From NCBI GenBank assembly GCA_030681515.1, contig JAUXSE010000028.1, positions 1-64,000 of the forward strand: a DNA stretch of 64,000 nucleotides, written 5' to 3'. The translations under genes and the position numbers were made by a program. This document shows positions 52,674 to 61,414 of the stretch, one piece after another. This DNA is from Geothrix sp. (GTDB lineage Bacteria > Acidobacteriota > Holophagae > Holophagales > Holophagaceae). The notes under the pieces are model-generated. The model was not told the origin of the DNA. It saw nothing but the letters and a program-made list of their open reading frames with translations, and ran no database searches. Position 1 is the first letter of the stretch. Every line of letters begins with the position of its first letter.

Positions 52674-54839
52674 TCAGGCCCGCCCGGCCAGCACTTCGAG
52701 CACGGTCCGCTCCAGGGCCCGCAGGGTGTAGGGCTTCTGGAGGAAGGCGGCGAGGCCCCGGCCCATGAAATCCTGGATGGATTCCTGCTCGTTGTAGCCG
52801 CTGCTGAGGATCACCGGCAGGCCGGGATGGATGCGGCGGATGGCCTGGAAGGCCTCCCGGCCGTCCATGCGGGGCATGGTGAGGTCCATGAGCACCACGT
52901 CCACCTGGATGTCCGTCCGCTGCACGGCCTCCAGGGCTTCGAGGCCGTCCGAGGCCGTGATCACGGTCAGACCAAGCGATTCGAGCACGGCGGCGGCGGC
53001 CTCGCGGATCATCTCCTCATCGTCCACCAGCAGCACCGTGGCCTTGCGGGCCAGGGCGGGCGCCGCGGTCTGGGCCGCTTCTTCTTCGCGCTTCACCTCG
53101 CTGGTGGGGAAGAGCAGCTTGAAGGTGGTGCCGCGGCCCGGTTCGCTGTAGATCCTCATGCCCGCCCGGTGCCCCTTGAGGATGCCCATGGTGGCCGAGA
53201 GCCCCAGGCCGCGCCCGGCCACCTTGGTGGTGAAGAAGGGCTCGAAGATCCGTCCCATCACCTCGGAGGCCATGCCGCAGCCGGTATCACTCACCTCCAG
53301 GGATACGTAGGTGCCCGGTGGAAGCTCCTGGCCCTGGAAGACCTGGTCGAGGTACGACCGGTCGAGGTGGAGCGAACCGGTGGTGAGCCGGATGGTGCCA
53401 TCGCGGTCCCCGATGGCGTCCGCCGCGTTGGTCACCAGGTTCATGATGACCTGCTGGATCTGGGCCGCGTCGGCCTCCACCAGCGGCAGGGCCGGAGCCA
53501 GGTCGAAGCGGAGGGCGATCTTCTTGGAGATGGAGACTTCCAGGAGATGGGTCACTTCCTGCACCACATGATTCAGGTCGTAGGACCGCACCACGAAGCG
53601 CCCCTTGCCGGAATAGGCGAGCATCTGCCGGGTGAGGTCCGCGGCGCGGTGGATGATGCGCTCCAGGCTATCCAGGTGGGGCAGTGCCGGGGATTCCGGC
53701 GCCAGTTTCATCTGGGCGACATTCATGTGCCCGAGCATGGCGGTGAGCAGATTGTTGAAGTCATGGGCGATGCCGCCCGCCAGCACGCCGAGGCTTTCCA
53801 GCTTCTGGGCATGCTGCATCTGGCGTTCGAGCACCTGCCGGGCCCCGGCGTTGTCGCGGCAGTCCTGTTCTGCAAGGAGGATCTGCGCCTCCATGCGCCG
53901 TCTGTCCGCCAGTTCCCGTTCGAGGCCCGCGTTCAGGTTCCGGATCTCCGCGGTGGCGAGGTCCACCCGCCGCCGGAAGGCCAGGGCCACCAGGATGGCC
54001 AGGGCCAGCGCCGCGAGAATGCCCAGCCCCACCCGGAGGGCCCAGGCCGGCAGTCCCGATTTCGGCTGGGGCGACAACCAGCGGTGGAGGGCCCGGTGGT
54101 AGCTCGAATCGGGGTTCCGCTTCCCCTCCCGGAGGTAGGTGTCCAGGGTGGCCAGCAGATCCGGGTCGCGGCCCCGGGCGACGGCGAAGTAGATGTCGAA
54201 GGGGCTGAAGACCACGGGGGTGCGCTCCACGCGGAACCGCGACTCCTGCGAATGGCCGAAAACATTGCTGACCACCCCAGCTTCCACCTGGCCGGATTCC
54301 ACCGCCCGCAGCACCTCCTCGAAACCGTCGAGTACGACATAGGTGGCGGGGATGTTGAACCGGGCGCAGAGATCGCGGAAATGCTCCCCGTTCACATCGC
54401 CGCGCATCAGCCCGATGCGGCGGTCCTTGGCATCCAGGACGGTCCGGATCCCGGCCTGGGGATGGGCGTACAGCACGCTCCAGACCGTGAAGGAGGGTTC
54501 GGCCCCGTAGTCCAGGAAGGCATCCCGCTCGGGCGTGTGGGCCACGCTGGTGAGGAGGTCCACCGCTCCCGTGCGGGCGCGGTCCAGGCCCTGCTGCCAG
54601 GTGCCCGGCACGAAGCGCAGCTCCCAGTTCTCCCGGGCGGCGATCTCCTGGAGCATGTCCACGTAGAAGCCCTTGGCCTTGCCGTCCTCGCCCATGAAGG
54701 CCGCTGGCGCGTGGGGGAAGGTGGCCACCTTCACCACCCGGCGCGGACCGGCCTTCAGCGCGACGAAACCCATTACCACGACCGCGGTGATCGCCAAGGC
54801 TCGCGCCATTCTGGATGGGAAGAACGCATGTTCCGACAT
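52674..54839 (-). CDS. Hybrid sensor histidine kinase with periplasmic SBP_bac_3 sensor
   Basis: A 721-residue protein. TM1 (about 12-28) is followed by a family 3 solute-binding domain (about 35-255; GFYVDMLQEIA, LLTSVAHTPERDAFLDYG), then TM2 (264-288), a coiled coil (295-345) and a HisKA domain with phospho-acceptor H359 (GGIAHDFNNLL). The ATPase domain has NLVTNAADAIGD, DTGCGM and GRGLGLSATMGILKGH. The C-terminal receiver has its Asp in DVVLMDLTMPRMDG. It probably senses an amino-acid-like ligand in the periplasm. No cognate regulator is adjacent. Confidence 0.92.
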   Translation of the reverse strand: MSEHAFFPSRMARALAITAVVVMGFVALKAGPRRVVKVATFPHAPAAFMGEDGKAKGFYVDMLQEIAARENWELRFVPGTWQQGLDRARTGAVDLLTSVAHTPERDAFLDYGAEPSFTVWSVLYAHPQAGIRTVLDAKDRRIGLMRGDVNGEHFRDLCARFNIPATYVVLDGFEEVLRAVESGQVEAGVVSNVFGHSQESRFRVERTPVVFSPFDIYFAVARGRDPDLLATLDTYLREGKRNPDSSYHRALHRWLSPQPKSGLPAWALRVGLGILAALALAILVALAFRRRVDLATAEIRNLNAGLERELADRRRMEAQILLAEQDCRDNAGARQVLERQMQHAQKLESLGVLAGGIAHDFNNLLTAMLGHMNVAQMKLAPESPALPHLDSLERIIHRAADLTRQMLAYSGKGRFVVRSYDLNHVVQEVTHLLEVSISKKIALRFDLAPALPLVEADAAQIQQVIMNLVTNAADAIGDRDGTIRLTTGSLHLDRSYLDQVFQGQELPPGTYVSLEVSDTGCGMASEVMGRIFEPFFTTKVAGRGLGLSATMGILKGHRAGMRIYSEPGRGTTFKLLFPTSEVKREEEAAQTAAPALARKATVLLVDDEEMIREAAAAVLESLGLTVITASDGLEALEAVQRTDIQVDVVLMDLTMPRMDGREAFQAIRRIHPGLPVILSSGYNEQESIQDFMGRGLAAFLQKPYTLRALERTVLEVLAGRA

Positions 54840-54891
54840 GACCCCGCCTGGGGGGCCTATCGGACCCAGGGGCGCCCGACCTGAAATCCGG

Positions 54892-56202
54892 TCAATCCAG
54901 GGTGGCCTTCCGTTCCCCGTCCTGCCAGCGCAGGCGCAGGCCGGCCCCGGCGGGAAGGGCCCCGGACCGCGTCACCGGGCACCCATCGGGACCGAGGGCC
55001 AGTACGAAGCCGCGCTGGAGGGGGCCCGTGGGATCCAGGCCCTGGAGCCGCTCCGCCAGCACCGCGAGCCGCTGGTCGCGGGACTGGAGCGCGCGCTGGG
55101 CCGCGGGGGCCAGGCGCCGCTGGGCGTCGCGGATCCGGGGCCGATCGGCTTCGCCCGCGGCATGGCTGCCCGCCCCTCCGAGGCGCTGACGCAGCAACCC
55201 CAGGCGGGCGCCCGCGGCGTCCAGTCCCCGGCTGGGATGGGCCAGGGCCAGGCGCTGGGCCAGGGCCTGGATCCGGGCCGCGGGGGCCCCCGTGGGATGC
55301 GCCCGCTGCAGACCGTGATCCACCTGCAGATTGAGGGTCGTTTCCAGGCCCCGCAGGCGCCAGAGGATCCGGGCGGTCAGGGCCTCCATGCGCCTGCGCA
55401 GCTCGGCGCCCAGGGCCGCGCGGTCCGGCGTGGCGAGCTCCGCGGCCTGGCTGGGGGTCGCGGCCCGCTGATCCGCCGCGAGATCCACCAGGGTCGTGTC
55501 TATTTCGTGGCCCACGCCGGTGATGACGGGAATCTGGCACTCCGCCAGGGCCCGCACCAGGGCGGGATCGTTGAAGGCCCAGAGATCCTCCAGGCTGCCG
55601 CCGCCCCGCACCAGCAGCAGGGCCTCGCAGCCCCAATGGGGATCCTGGAGCTCCTGGATGGCCAGCAGGGTTTCCGGCACGCAGCGATCCCCCTGGGCCG
55701 CCGCGGGCGCGATGAGCAGGTCAATGCCGGGGGCCCGACGTCCCGTCACCTCCAGCACATCCCGCAGGGCCGCCCCGCCGATGGCCGCCACCACGCCGAG
55801 CCTCCTGGGAAACCGGGGCAGGGGGCGCTTCGGCCGGTCGAAGAAACCCTGGGCGCGCAGTTCCGCCTCCAGCTGCCGCAGCCGCGCCTGCAGGTCGCCC
55901 ACGCCCGCGGGTTCGCAGTGGGTCACGGCCAGGGTGAGCGTCCCGCCCGCCACGAAGAGGTTGAGGCTCCCCCTGAGCACCACCCGCTGCCCGTCCGCCG
56001 GGCGATGCGGAAGGAACCGCTGCTGGCTAGCCCACACGGCGCAGGACAAAGCCGCGCCCTCCTCCTTCAGCGTGAAGTACCAGTGCTTCCCCGAGCCCCG
56101 GAAATTCGACACCTCGCCCACCACGCACACCGCCGCGAAGGGCGGCTCCAGCCGGGCCTTCACCTGCTCCAGCAGGCGCTTGACGGAAAGAGGGGCGTCC
56201 AT
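54892..56202 (-). CDS. xseA: Exodeoxyribonuclease VII large subunit
   Basis: A 436-residue XseA. The N-terminal OB-fold is recognisable in VVGEVSNFRGSGKHWYFTLKEEGAALSCAVW. The catalytic domain shows LGVVAAIGGAALRDVLEV, LLVRGGGSLEDLWAFNDPALVRALAECQIPVITGVGHEIDTTLVDLAADQRAATPSQAAEL, the family signature. With the small subunit XseB it degrades single-stranded DNA. The ATG at 56202 (MDAPLSVKRLL) fits the family start better than the upstream frame to 56238. xseB is not next to it. Confidence 0.95.
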   Translation of the reverse strand: MDAPLSVKRLLEQVKARLEPPFAAVCVVGEVSNFRGSGKHWYFTLKEEGAALSCAVWASQQRFLPHRPADGQRVVLRGSLNLFVAGGTLTLAVTHCEPAGVGDLQARLRQLEAELRAQGFFDRPKRPLPRFPRRLGVVAAIGGAALRDVLEVTGRRAPGIDLLIAPAAAQGDRCVPETLLAIQELQDPHWGCEALLLVRGGGSLEDLWAFNDPALVRALAECQIPVITGVGHEIDTTLVDLAADQRAATPSQAAELATPDRAALGAELRRRMEALTARILWRLRGLETTLNLQVDHGLQRAHPTGAPAARIQALAQRLALAHPSRGLDAAGARLGLLRQRLGGAGSHAAGEADRPRIRDAQRRLAPAAQRALQSRDQRLAVLAERLQGLDPTGPLQRGFVLALGPDGCPVTRSGALPAGAGLRLRWQDGERKATLD

Positions 56203-56352
56203 GACCGCATCATCGCATGGGGGGCGGGGAAGGCGCATTTGGCCACGGATGAGCTCAGCGCGGTCGGGGCCGCAACCAAACCGGTCTTTTCATCTGCCCG
56301 CGCTGAGTATTGGGAAAAGAGGATGCGATTCCTGGAGGATTCAGCCGGATTG

Positions 56353-56471
56353 CTTTCTCACCGTTCATCACCGTTTCTCACCGGTTTCTTTTTCGGTTTT
56401 TTCGGTGATAGCTCTTTTCCAAAGAACAAAGGGATTCAACCGGTGATGAACAGTGAGAAACGGTGAGAAAG
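56353..56471. repeat. Palindromic repeat, third family member
   Basis: A 13-bp perfect inverted repeat (56353-56365 with 56459-56471) bounds the element, and the adjoining sequence is also nearly inverted. The 17 bases at 56440-56456 are identical to the reverse complement of 43908-43924. Its centre (TTTCGG and TTTTCC runs) differs from the other copies. The rest of the 435-base gap 56203-56637 holds no gene, only this repeat, the hairpin at 56529 and the leader of the next gene. Confidence 0.7.
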
Positions 56472-56528
56472 ACGAGGGCCTACTAATCGTTAACTTGGCG
56501 GTGAAAGATCCTTTCCTTTCGTATTGAT

Positions 56529-56565
56529 GGCTCCTTGGTCTGACCCGAGAACAGCCCAAGGAGCC
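56529..56565 (+). promoter_or_regulatory. Inverted repeat upstream of the tricorn-like gene
   Basis: GGCTCCTTGG (56529-56538) and CCAAGGAGCC (56556-56565) form a perfect 10-bp inverted repeat with a 17-base spacer. It lies about 75 bases before the ATG. A TACAAT hexamer at 56605-56610 could be a -10 element, though no good -35 is spaced correctly. It could be an operator or an attenuator-like hairpin; the sequence does not decide. Confidence 0.4.
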
Positions 56566-56637
56566 GATGCGGGGAAATTCCGCTTCCCCCTTGTTACCTC
56601 GTCATACAATGCTCGAATCCCCCCACGAGGTGACGCG

Positions 56638-59600
56638 ATGTCTGGACGAAATCTCCTCCTTTCCCGGCTGGCCCTGACGCTCGTTCCGGCGCTCGCCCTC
56701 TGCTGTGGCGCCCAGGCCCTCGCCGCTTCCCCTGGCGTCCAGGGTCCGACGAAGCTCCTCCGCTTCCCCGATATCCACGGCGACCGGGTGGCCTTCACCC
56801 ACGGCGGCGACCTGTGGTCCGCATCCGCCACGGGCGGCACGGCCACGCGGCTGACGGCGCATCCGGGCATGGAGGTGTTCGCGAAGTTCAGCCCGGACGG
56901 CACGTGGATCGCCTTCACGGGCCAGTACGACGGCGATGAGCAGGTCTATGTGATGCCCAGCGGTGGCGGCATTCCGCGCCAGCTCACCTTCGATCCCGCC
57001 GTGGGTCCCCTGCCGCCCCGCGGGGGCTACGACCACCAGGTGGTGGGCTGGACGCCGGACGGCACCCGCGTGGTGTTCCGGGCCGCCAGTGATGCGGATG
57101 GCGTGCTGAGCCGCACGGCGCTCTACACGGTGGCCCTGGGGGGCGGCCTGCCGGTGAAGCTGCCCATGCCCACGGCCGGGCCCGGCGCCTTTTCGCCGGA
57201 TGGGAGGCGCATCGCCTACACGCCCATGTTCCGGGACTTCCGCCACTGGAAGCGCTACGAGGGCGGCTGGGCGCAGGAGCTCTACGTCTATGATCTGGCC
57301 ACGAAGCAGCAGAAGAAGATCGCCAGCAGCAGGCGCACCGAGCGCGATCCCATGTGGATCGGCGATCAGGTGTACTTCGCCTCGGACCGCGACGGCACCT
57401 TGAACCTCTACGCGGTGGATCCGGCGATGGAAGCAGCTGGGGACGCCGTCAAGCAGCTCACCTTCCAGAAGACCTGGGACGTGCGCTGGCCCTCCAGCGA
57501 TGAGCAGTCCCGCATCGTCTACGAACTGAACGGCGAGCTGCATGTCTTCAACGTGAAGGAGGGCAGTGACCGCGGCCTCGCCATCACGGTGCCCACGGAT
57601 GGCGGCGCCTCGCGGCCCTCGCGCATCGCCGTCGAGCGGAACATCGAGACCTTCGCGCTATCGCCCAAGGGCGAGCGGGCCCTCTTCGTGGCCCGAGGCG
57701 ACGTGTTCACCGCGCCCATCGAGAAGGGCCCCGTGCGCAACCTCACGAACAGCTCCGGCGCCCACGACAAGCACGCCCGCTGGTCGCCGGATGGCAAGAA
57801 GATCGCCTTCATCTCCGACCTGGGCGGCGAGGATCAGCTCTACCTCGTGGACCAGGATGGCAAGGGCCGGCCGGAGGCGCTGACCTCGGGCCTGGCGGTG
57901 ATGCTGAACGCGCCGGTCTGGGCGCCGGGCGGCAAGCACATCGCCTTCACGGACAAGGATGGCGTCGTCTACGTGGTGGGCGTGGCGGACCGGAAGCTCG
58001 TCAAGGCGGCCAAGGACGAGTTCGCCCGGGTGGGCGATCTGGCCTGGTCCGCGGATGGACAGTTCCTGGCGTTCTCCCTGGCGAACCTGAACGGCATCCG
58101 CGGCCTCCATGTCTGGGGCCTGGCGGACCAGCAGCTGCGCCGCCTCACGGGCGAGCTGTTCCCCGTCACCGATCCGGCCTGGGACTTGGAAGGGAAGTAC
58201 CTCTACGCCCTCAGCCGCCGGGACTACGCGCCGCAGATCAGCAATCTGGAATTCGATTTCGCGGGCAACCGCAATGTGGATGTGGTGGCCTATGCCCTGC
58301 GCAAGGACGGGGCGCATCCCTTCCCGCCGGAAAGCGACGAGGTGGGCGCCGCGCCCGAGAAGAAGGACGACGGCGACAAGAAGGAAGGTGGCGACAAGAA
58401 GCCCGAGGCTCCGAAGGGCCCCGTGGCCGTGCGCATTGACTGGGACGGCTTCGAGCAGCGGGGCGTCCGCGTGCCCCTGCCCGCGGACAACCTGGGCGGG
58501 CTGGAGGCCATCAAGGGCCACCTGCTCTACAGCAAGAACCAGCCCTTCGTGTACGGCGAAGCCAACGGCCGCCGCGCCGGGGGCGGCAGCCTCTGGATCT
58601 ACGATCTGAAGAAGCGCCAGGAGAGCGAACTGCTACCGGATGCCCAGGGCTGGGTGCTCAGCCAGGACGGCAGCAAGGTCCTGGCCCGGGTCGGGCAGGC
58701 TCCTGCGGTGTCGTACCAGCTCGTGGACGCCAAGCCGAAGGCCACCGAGAAGAAGACGGTTTCCACGAAGGATCTCTTCGTGGACCGCGTCCCCGCGGAA
58801 GAATGGCGCGAGATCTACGACGAAACCTGGCGCCGGTTCCGGGATCTGTTCTACGTGAAGAACATGCACGGCTACGACTGGAAGGCCCTGCGCGAGCAGT
58901 ACCGCCCCTGGCTCCAGCACGTCACCCACCGCTCGGACCTGACCTACGTGCTGACCGAACTGATCTCGGAACTGAACATCGGCCACACCTACACCGAAGG
59001 CGGGGACTTCATCCTGCCGGAACGCGCGAAGGCCGGCCTGCCCGGCGCCCGCATCGAGCTGGATGCCGCCGCCGGCCGCTACCGGCTCGCCCGCATCTAC
59101 CGCGGCCACAACGAGGAGCCCAAGTACCGCAGCCCGCTCACCGAACCCGGCGTGGATGCCCGCGAGGGCGACTACATCCTCGCCATTGATGGCGTCGAGC
59201 TGAAGGCCAACGAGAATCCCTACCGCCTGCTGAGGAACAAGACCTTCACGGTGACGCTCACCCTGAACGCCAAGCCCGGTTTCGAGGGCGCCCGGCAGGT
59301 CGCCTACCAGCCCATCCAGAGCGATGCCAGCCTGCGCTACCTGGACTTCGTGCTGCGCTCGAAGGAGAGCGTGGACAAGCTCAGCGGCGGGAAGGTGGGC
59401 TATCTCCACATCCCCGACATGGGCGCCCCGGGCCTCTACGAGTTCATCAAGTGGTACTACCCGCAGATCCGCAAGGAGGGCCTGGTCGTGGACGTCCGCG
59501 CCAACGGCGGCGGCAACATCAGCCAGATGATCCTCGAACGCCTCGGCAAGAAGCTGCTGGGCACCCGGTTCGGCTACGCCGGCGAACATCCCTCGACCTA

Positions 59601-59994
59601 TCCGGGCACGGTCTTCCACGGCTCCATGGTGGCGCTCACCAGCGAAACCAGCGCCAGCGACGGCGATATCTTCCCCTACTACTTCCGGGCCGCGGGTCTC
59701 GGCCCCCTCATCGGCAAGCGCACCTGGGGTGGCGTCGTAGGCGGCGGAAACACGCCCCTGATTGATGGCGGCAGCGTCTTCGTCCCGCAGTCCGGCACCA
59801 ATTCGCCCACCGGCGAGTGGATCATCGAAGGCGAGGGCGTGACCCCCGATATCGAGGTGGAGAACGATCCCGCCTCCATGCTGGCGGGCCGCGATCTGCA
59901 ACTCGAACGGGGCGTCCAGGAGGTGCTGAAGCGCATGGCCGAGAAGCCCATGGCCCTGCCCAAACGTCCGGCGGATCCCGTGAAGACTAAATAG
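56638..59994 (+). CDS. Secreted tricorn-like S41-family protease
   Basis: An 1118-residue tricorn homologue with a signal peptide (MSGRNLLLSRLALTLVPALA). Beta-propeller repeats fill about 40-560 (VYVMPSGGGIPRQLTFDP, FSPDGTWIAFTG). A charged linker (EKKDDGDKKEGGDKKPEAPK) precedes the C-terminal core, PDZ and S41 protease domains. Catalytic candidates are the His in NIGHTYTEGGD and the Ser-Asp in SETSASDGDIFPYY. Tricorn degrades oligopeptides from upstream proteases; here the site is probably periplasmic. CGAGGTGA lies before the ATG. Confidence 0.9.
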   Translation: MSGRNLLLSRLALTLVPALALCCGAQALAASPGVQGPTKLLRFPDIHGDRVAFTHGGDLWSASATGGTATRLTAHPGMEVFAKFSPDGTWIAFTGQYDGDEQVYVMPSGGGIPRQLTFDPAVGPLPPRGGYDHQVVGWTPDGTRVVFRAASDADGVLSRTALYTVALGGGLPVKLPMPTAGPGAFSPDGRRIAYTPMFRDFRHWKRYEGGWAQELYVYDLATKQQKKIASSRRTERDPMWIGDQVYFASDRDGTLNLYAVDPAMEAAGDAVKQLTFQKTWDVRWPSSDEQSRIVYELNGELHVFNVKEGSDRGLAITVPTDGGASRPSRIAVERNIETFALSPKGERALFVARGDVFTAPIEKGPVRNLTNSSGAHDKHARWSPDGKKIAFISDLGGEDQLYLVDQDGKGRPEALTSGLAVMLNAPVWAPGGKHIAFTDKDGVVYVVGVADRKLVKAAKDEFARVGDLAWSADGQFLAFSLANLNGIRGLHVWGLADQQLRRLTGELFPVTDPAWDLEGKYLYALSRRDYAPQISNLEFDFAGNRNVDVVAYALRKDGAHPFPPESDEVGAAPEKKDDGDKKEGGDKKPEAPKGPVAVRIDWDGFEQRGVRVPLPADNLGGLEAIKGHLLYSKNQPFVYGEANGRRAGGGSLWIYDLKKRQESELLPDAQGWVLSQDGSKVLARVGQAPAVSYQLVDAKPKATEKKTVSTKDLFVDRVPAEEWREIYDETWRRFRDLFYVKNMHGYDWKALREQYRPWLQHVTHRSDLTYVLTELISELNIGHTYTEGGDFILPERAKAGLPGARIELDAAAGRYRLARIYRGHNEEPKYRSPLTEPGVDAREGDYILAIDGVELKANENPYRLLRNKTFTVTLTLNAKPGFEGARQVAYQPIQSDASLRYLDFVLRSKESVDKLSGGKVGYLHIPDMGAPGLYEFIKWYYPQIRKEGLVVDVRANGGGNISQMILERLGKKLLGTRFGYAGEHPSTYPGTVFHGSMVALTSETSASDGDIFPYYFRAAGLGPLIGKRTWGGVVGGGNTPLIDGGSVFVPQSGTNSPTGEWIIEGEGVTPDIEVENDPASMLAGRDLQLERGVQEVLKRMAEKPMALPKRPADPVKTK

Positions 59995-60111
59995 TCCACA
60001 TTCGTCCTCGGGCAACCATGGCCTAAAAGGCTGGGATCATCCACAACCGGAGATGCCTAAGAGATGGGCCGTGACGCTCTGATGGTCGAGGCCATACGAA
60101 AAGAACAAGTA

Positions 60112-60216
60112 GCCACAAAGAACACAAAGGGCACAAAGGAGAGGTCTGGATCACGTAAGCTGGACCCGAGAAACCATTCCTTTTGTGTTCTTTGTGCTCT
60201 TTGTGTTCTTTGTGGC
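60112..60216. repeat. Inverted repeat of the CCACAAAGAACACAAAG type
   Basis: Bases 60112-60138 pair with 60190-60216 over 27 positions with one mismatch; the first 18 are perfect. A 51-base loop separates the arms. This A/T-rich motif is a widespread intergenic repeat in unrelated genomes. It occupies the 268-base gap between the tricorn-like gene and glycerate kinase, which otherwise has no gene. Confidence 0.75.
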
Positions 60217-60262
60217 CAGACCTTCTTTTTTGACTGCACTCTCTGTCTTTGAGGTGAGTCAA

Positions 60263-61408
60263 GTGCGAATCATTGTGGCTCCTGATTCCTTCAAGGGCAG
60301 CCTGTCAGCCCTTAATGCCGCCGGGGCCATGGCGCGCGGCATCCACGCCGTGTTCCCGGATGCGGAAGTCCTCCAGGTGCCCATCGCCGATGGCGGCGAG
60401 GGCACCGTCGAGGCCCTGGTGGCCGCCACGGGTGGCCGCCTCATGCACACGGACGTGCGGGGTCCCCTGGGCGAGCCCGTGCGCGCCCACTGGGGCATCT
60501 CCGGCGATGGCGCCACGGCGTTCCTGGAGATGGCCGCGGCCTCGGGGTTGCTCCTGGTGCCAGCGGAACGCCGCGATCCGCGCATTACCAGCACCTTCGG
60601 CACCGGCGAACTGATGAAGGCGGCCCTGGACGCCGGACTCTGGAAGCTCGTCATCGGCCTCGGCGGCAGCGCCACCAACGATGGCGGCACGGGCATGGCC
60701 CGCGCCCTGGGCGTGCGCTTCCTGGACGCCGCAGGCCGCGACCTGCCCGAAGGCGGGGCCGCTCTGTCTCGCCTCGCCCGGATGGATCTCTCCGGTCTGG
60801 ATCCGCGTCTGGCGGGGGCTTCCATCCTGGTGGCCTGTGATGTGGATAACCAGCTGTGCGGCTCCCGCGGCGCCTCGGCCGTCTACGGCCCGCAGAAGGG
60901 CGCCACGCCTGCCATGGTGGCCGAACTGGACGCCGCTCTCGGTGTCTTCGCGGAGGTCGCCGCACGGGCCACCGGTCGCGATGTGGCCCTGCTTCCCGGC
61001 GCTGGCGCCGCCGGCGGCCTGGGTGCGGGCCTGCTCTTCTTCACTCCGGCCAGTCTGCGGCCCGGTGTATCCATTGTGCTGGAGACCACCGGCTTCGAGA
61101 CTCTGGTCCAGGGCGCGGATCTGGTCATCACTGGCGAAGGCCGCACGGATGCCCAGACGGCCATGGGCAAGGCGCCCCTGGGCGTGGCGGCCGTGGCCCA
61201 GCGCCATGGCGTGCCCGTGATCTGCCTATCCGGCGGCCTGGGCGAAGGCGCGGACGACCTGCTGGCCCACGGCATTGACGCCCTCGCCAGCACCGTGCCC
61301 CAGCCCATGACCCTGGAAGCCTGCATGGCCCAGGGCGCCGCCCTCGTGGAAGCGGCGACCACGCGGGTCTGTCGTCTGGTGAAGGTGGGCATGGCCCTGC
61401 GGGGCTGA
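60263..61408 (+). CDS. Glycerate kinase (GlxK/GarK family)
   Basis: A 381-residue glycerate kinase that phosphorylates D-glycerate with ATP, feeding glycolysis through 2- or 3-phosphoglycerate. It begins RIIVAPDSFKGSLSALNAAGAMARGI. It has the family blocks ADGGEGTVEALV, GLGGSATNDGGTGMARALG, GPQKGATP and GEGRTDAQTAMGKAPLGVA. The GTG at 60263 has a GAGGTGA ribosome-binding site; the frame extends further upstream through repeat sequence, which is unlikely to be coding. Confidence 0.94.
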   Translation: MRIIVAPDSFKGSLSALNAAGAMARGIHAVFPDAEVLQVPIADGGEGTVEALVAATGGRLMHTDVRGPLGEPVRAHWGISGDGATAFLEMAAASGLLLVPAERRDPRITSTFGTGELMKAALDAGLWKLVIGLGGSATNDGGTGMARALGVRFLDAAGRDLPEGGAALSRLARMDLSGLDPRLAGASILVACDVDNQLCGSRGASAVYGPQKGATPAMVAELDAALGVFAEVAARATGRDVALLPGAGAAGGLGAGLLFFTPASLRPGVSIVLETTGFETLVQGADLVITGEGRTDAQTAMGKAPLGVAAVAQRHGVPVICLSGGLGEGADDLLAHGIDALASTVPQPMTLEACMAQGAALVEAATTRVCRLVKVGMALRG

Positions 61409-61414
61409 TCCTGT

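Noticed and set aside
51387-54884. 1165-codon plus-strand open frame
   Set aside because: Antisense shadow of the Ser/Thr kinase and sensor kinase genes, both of which have intact family motifs.
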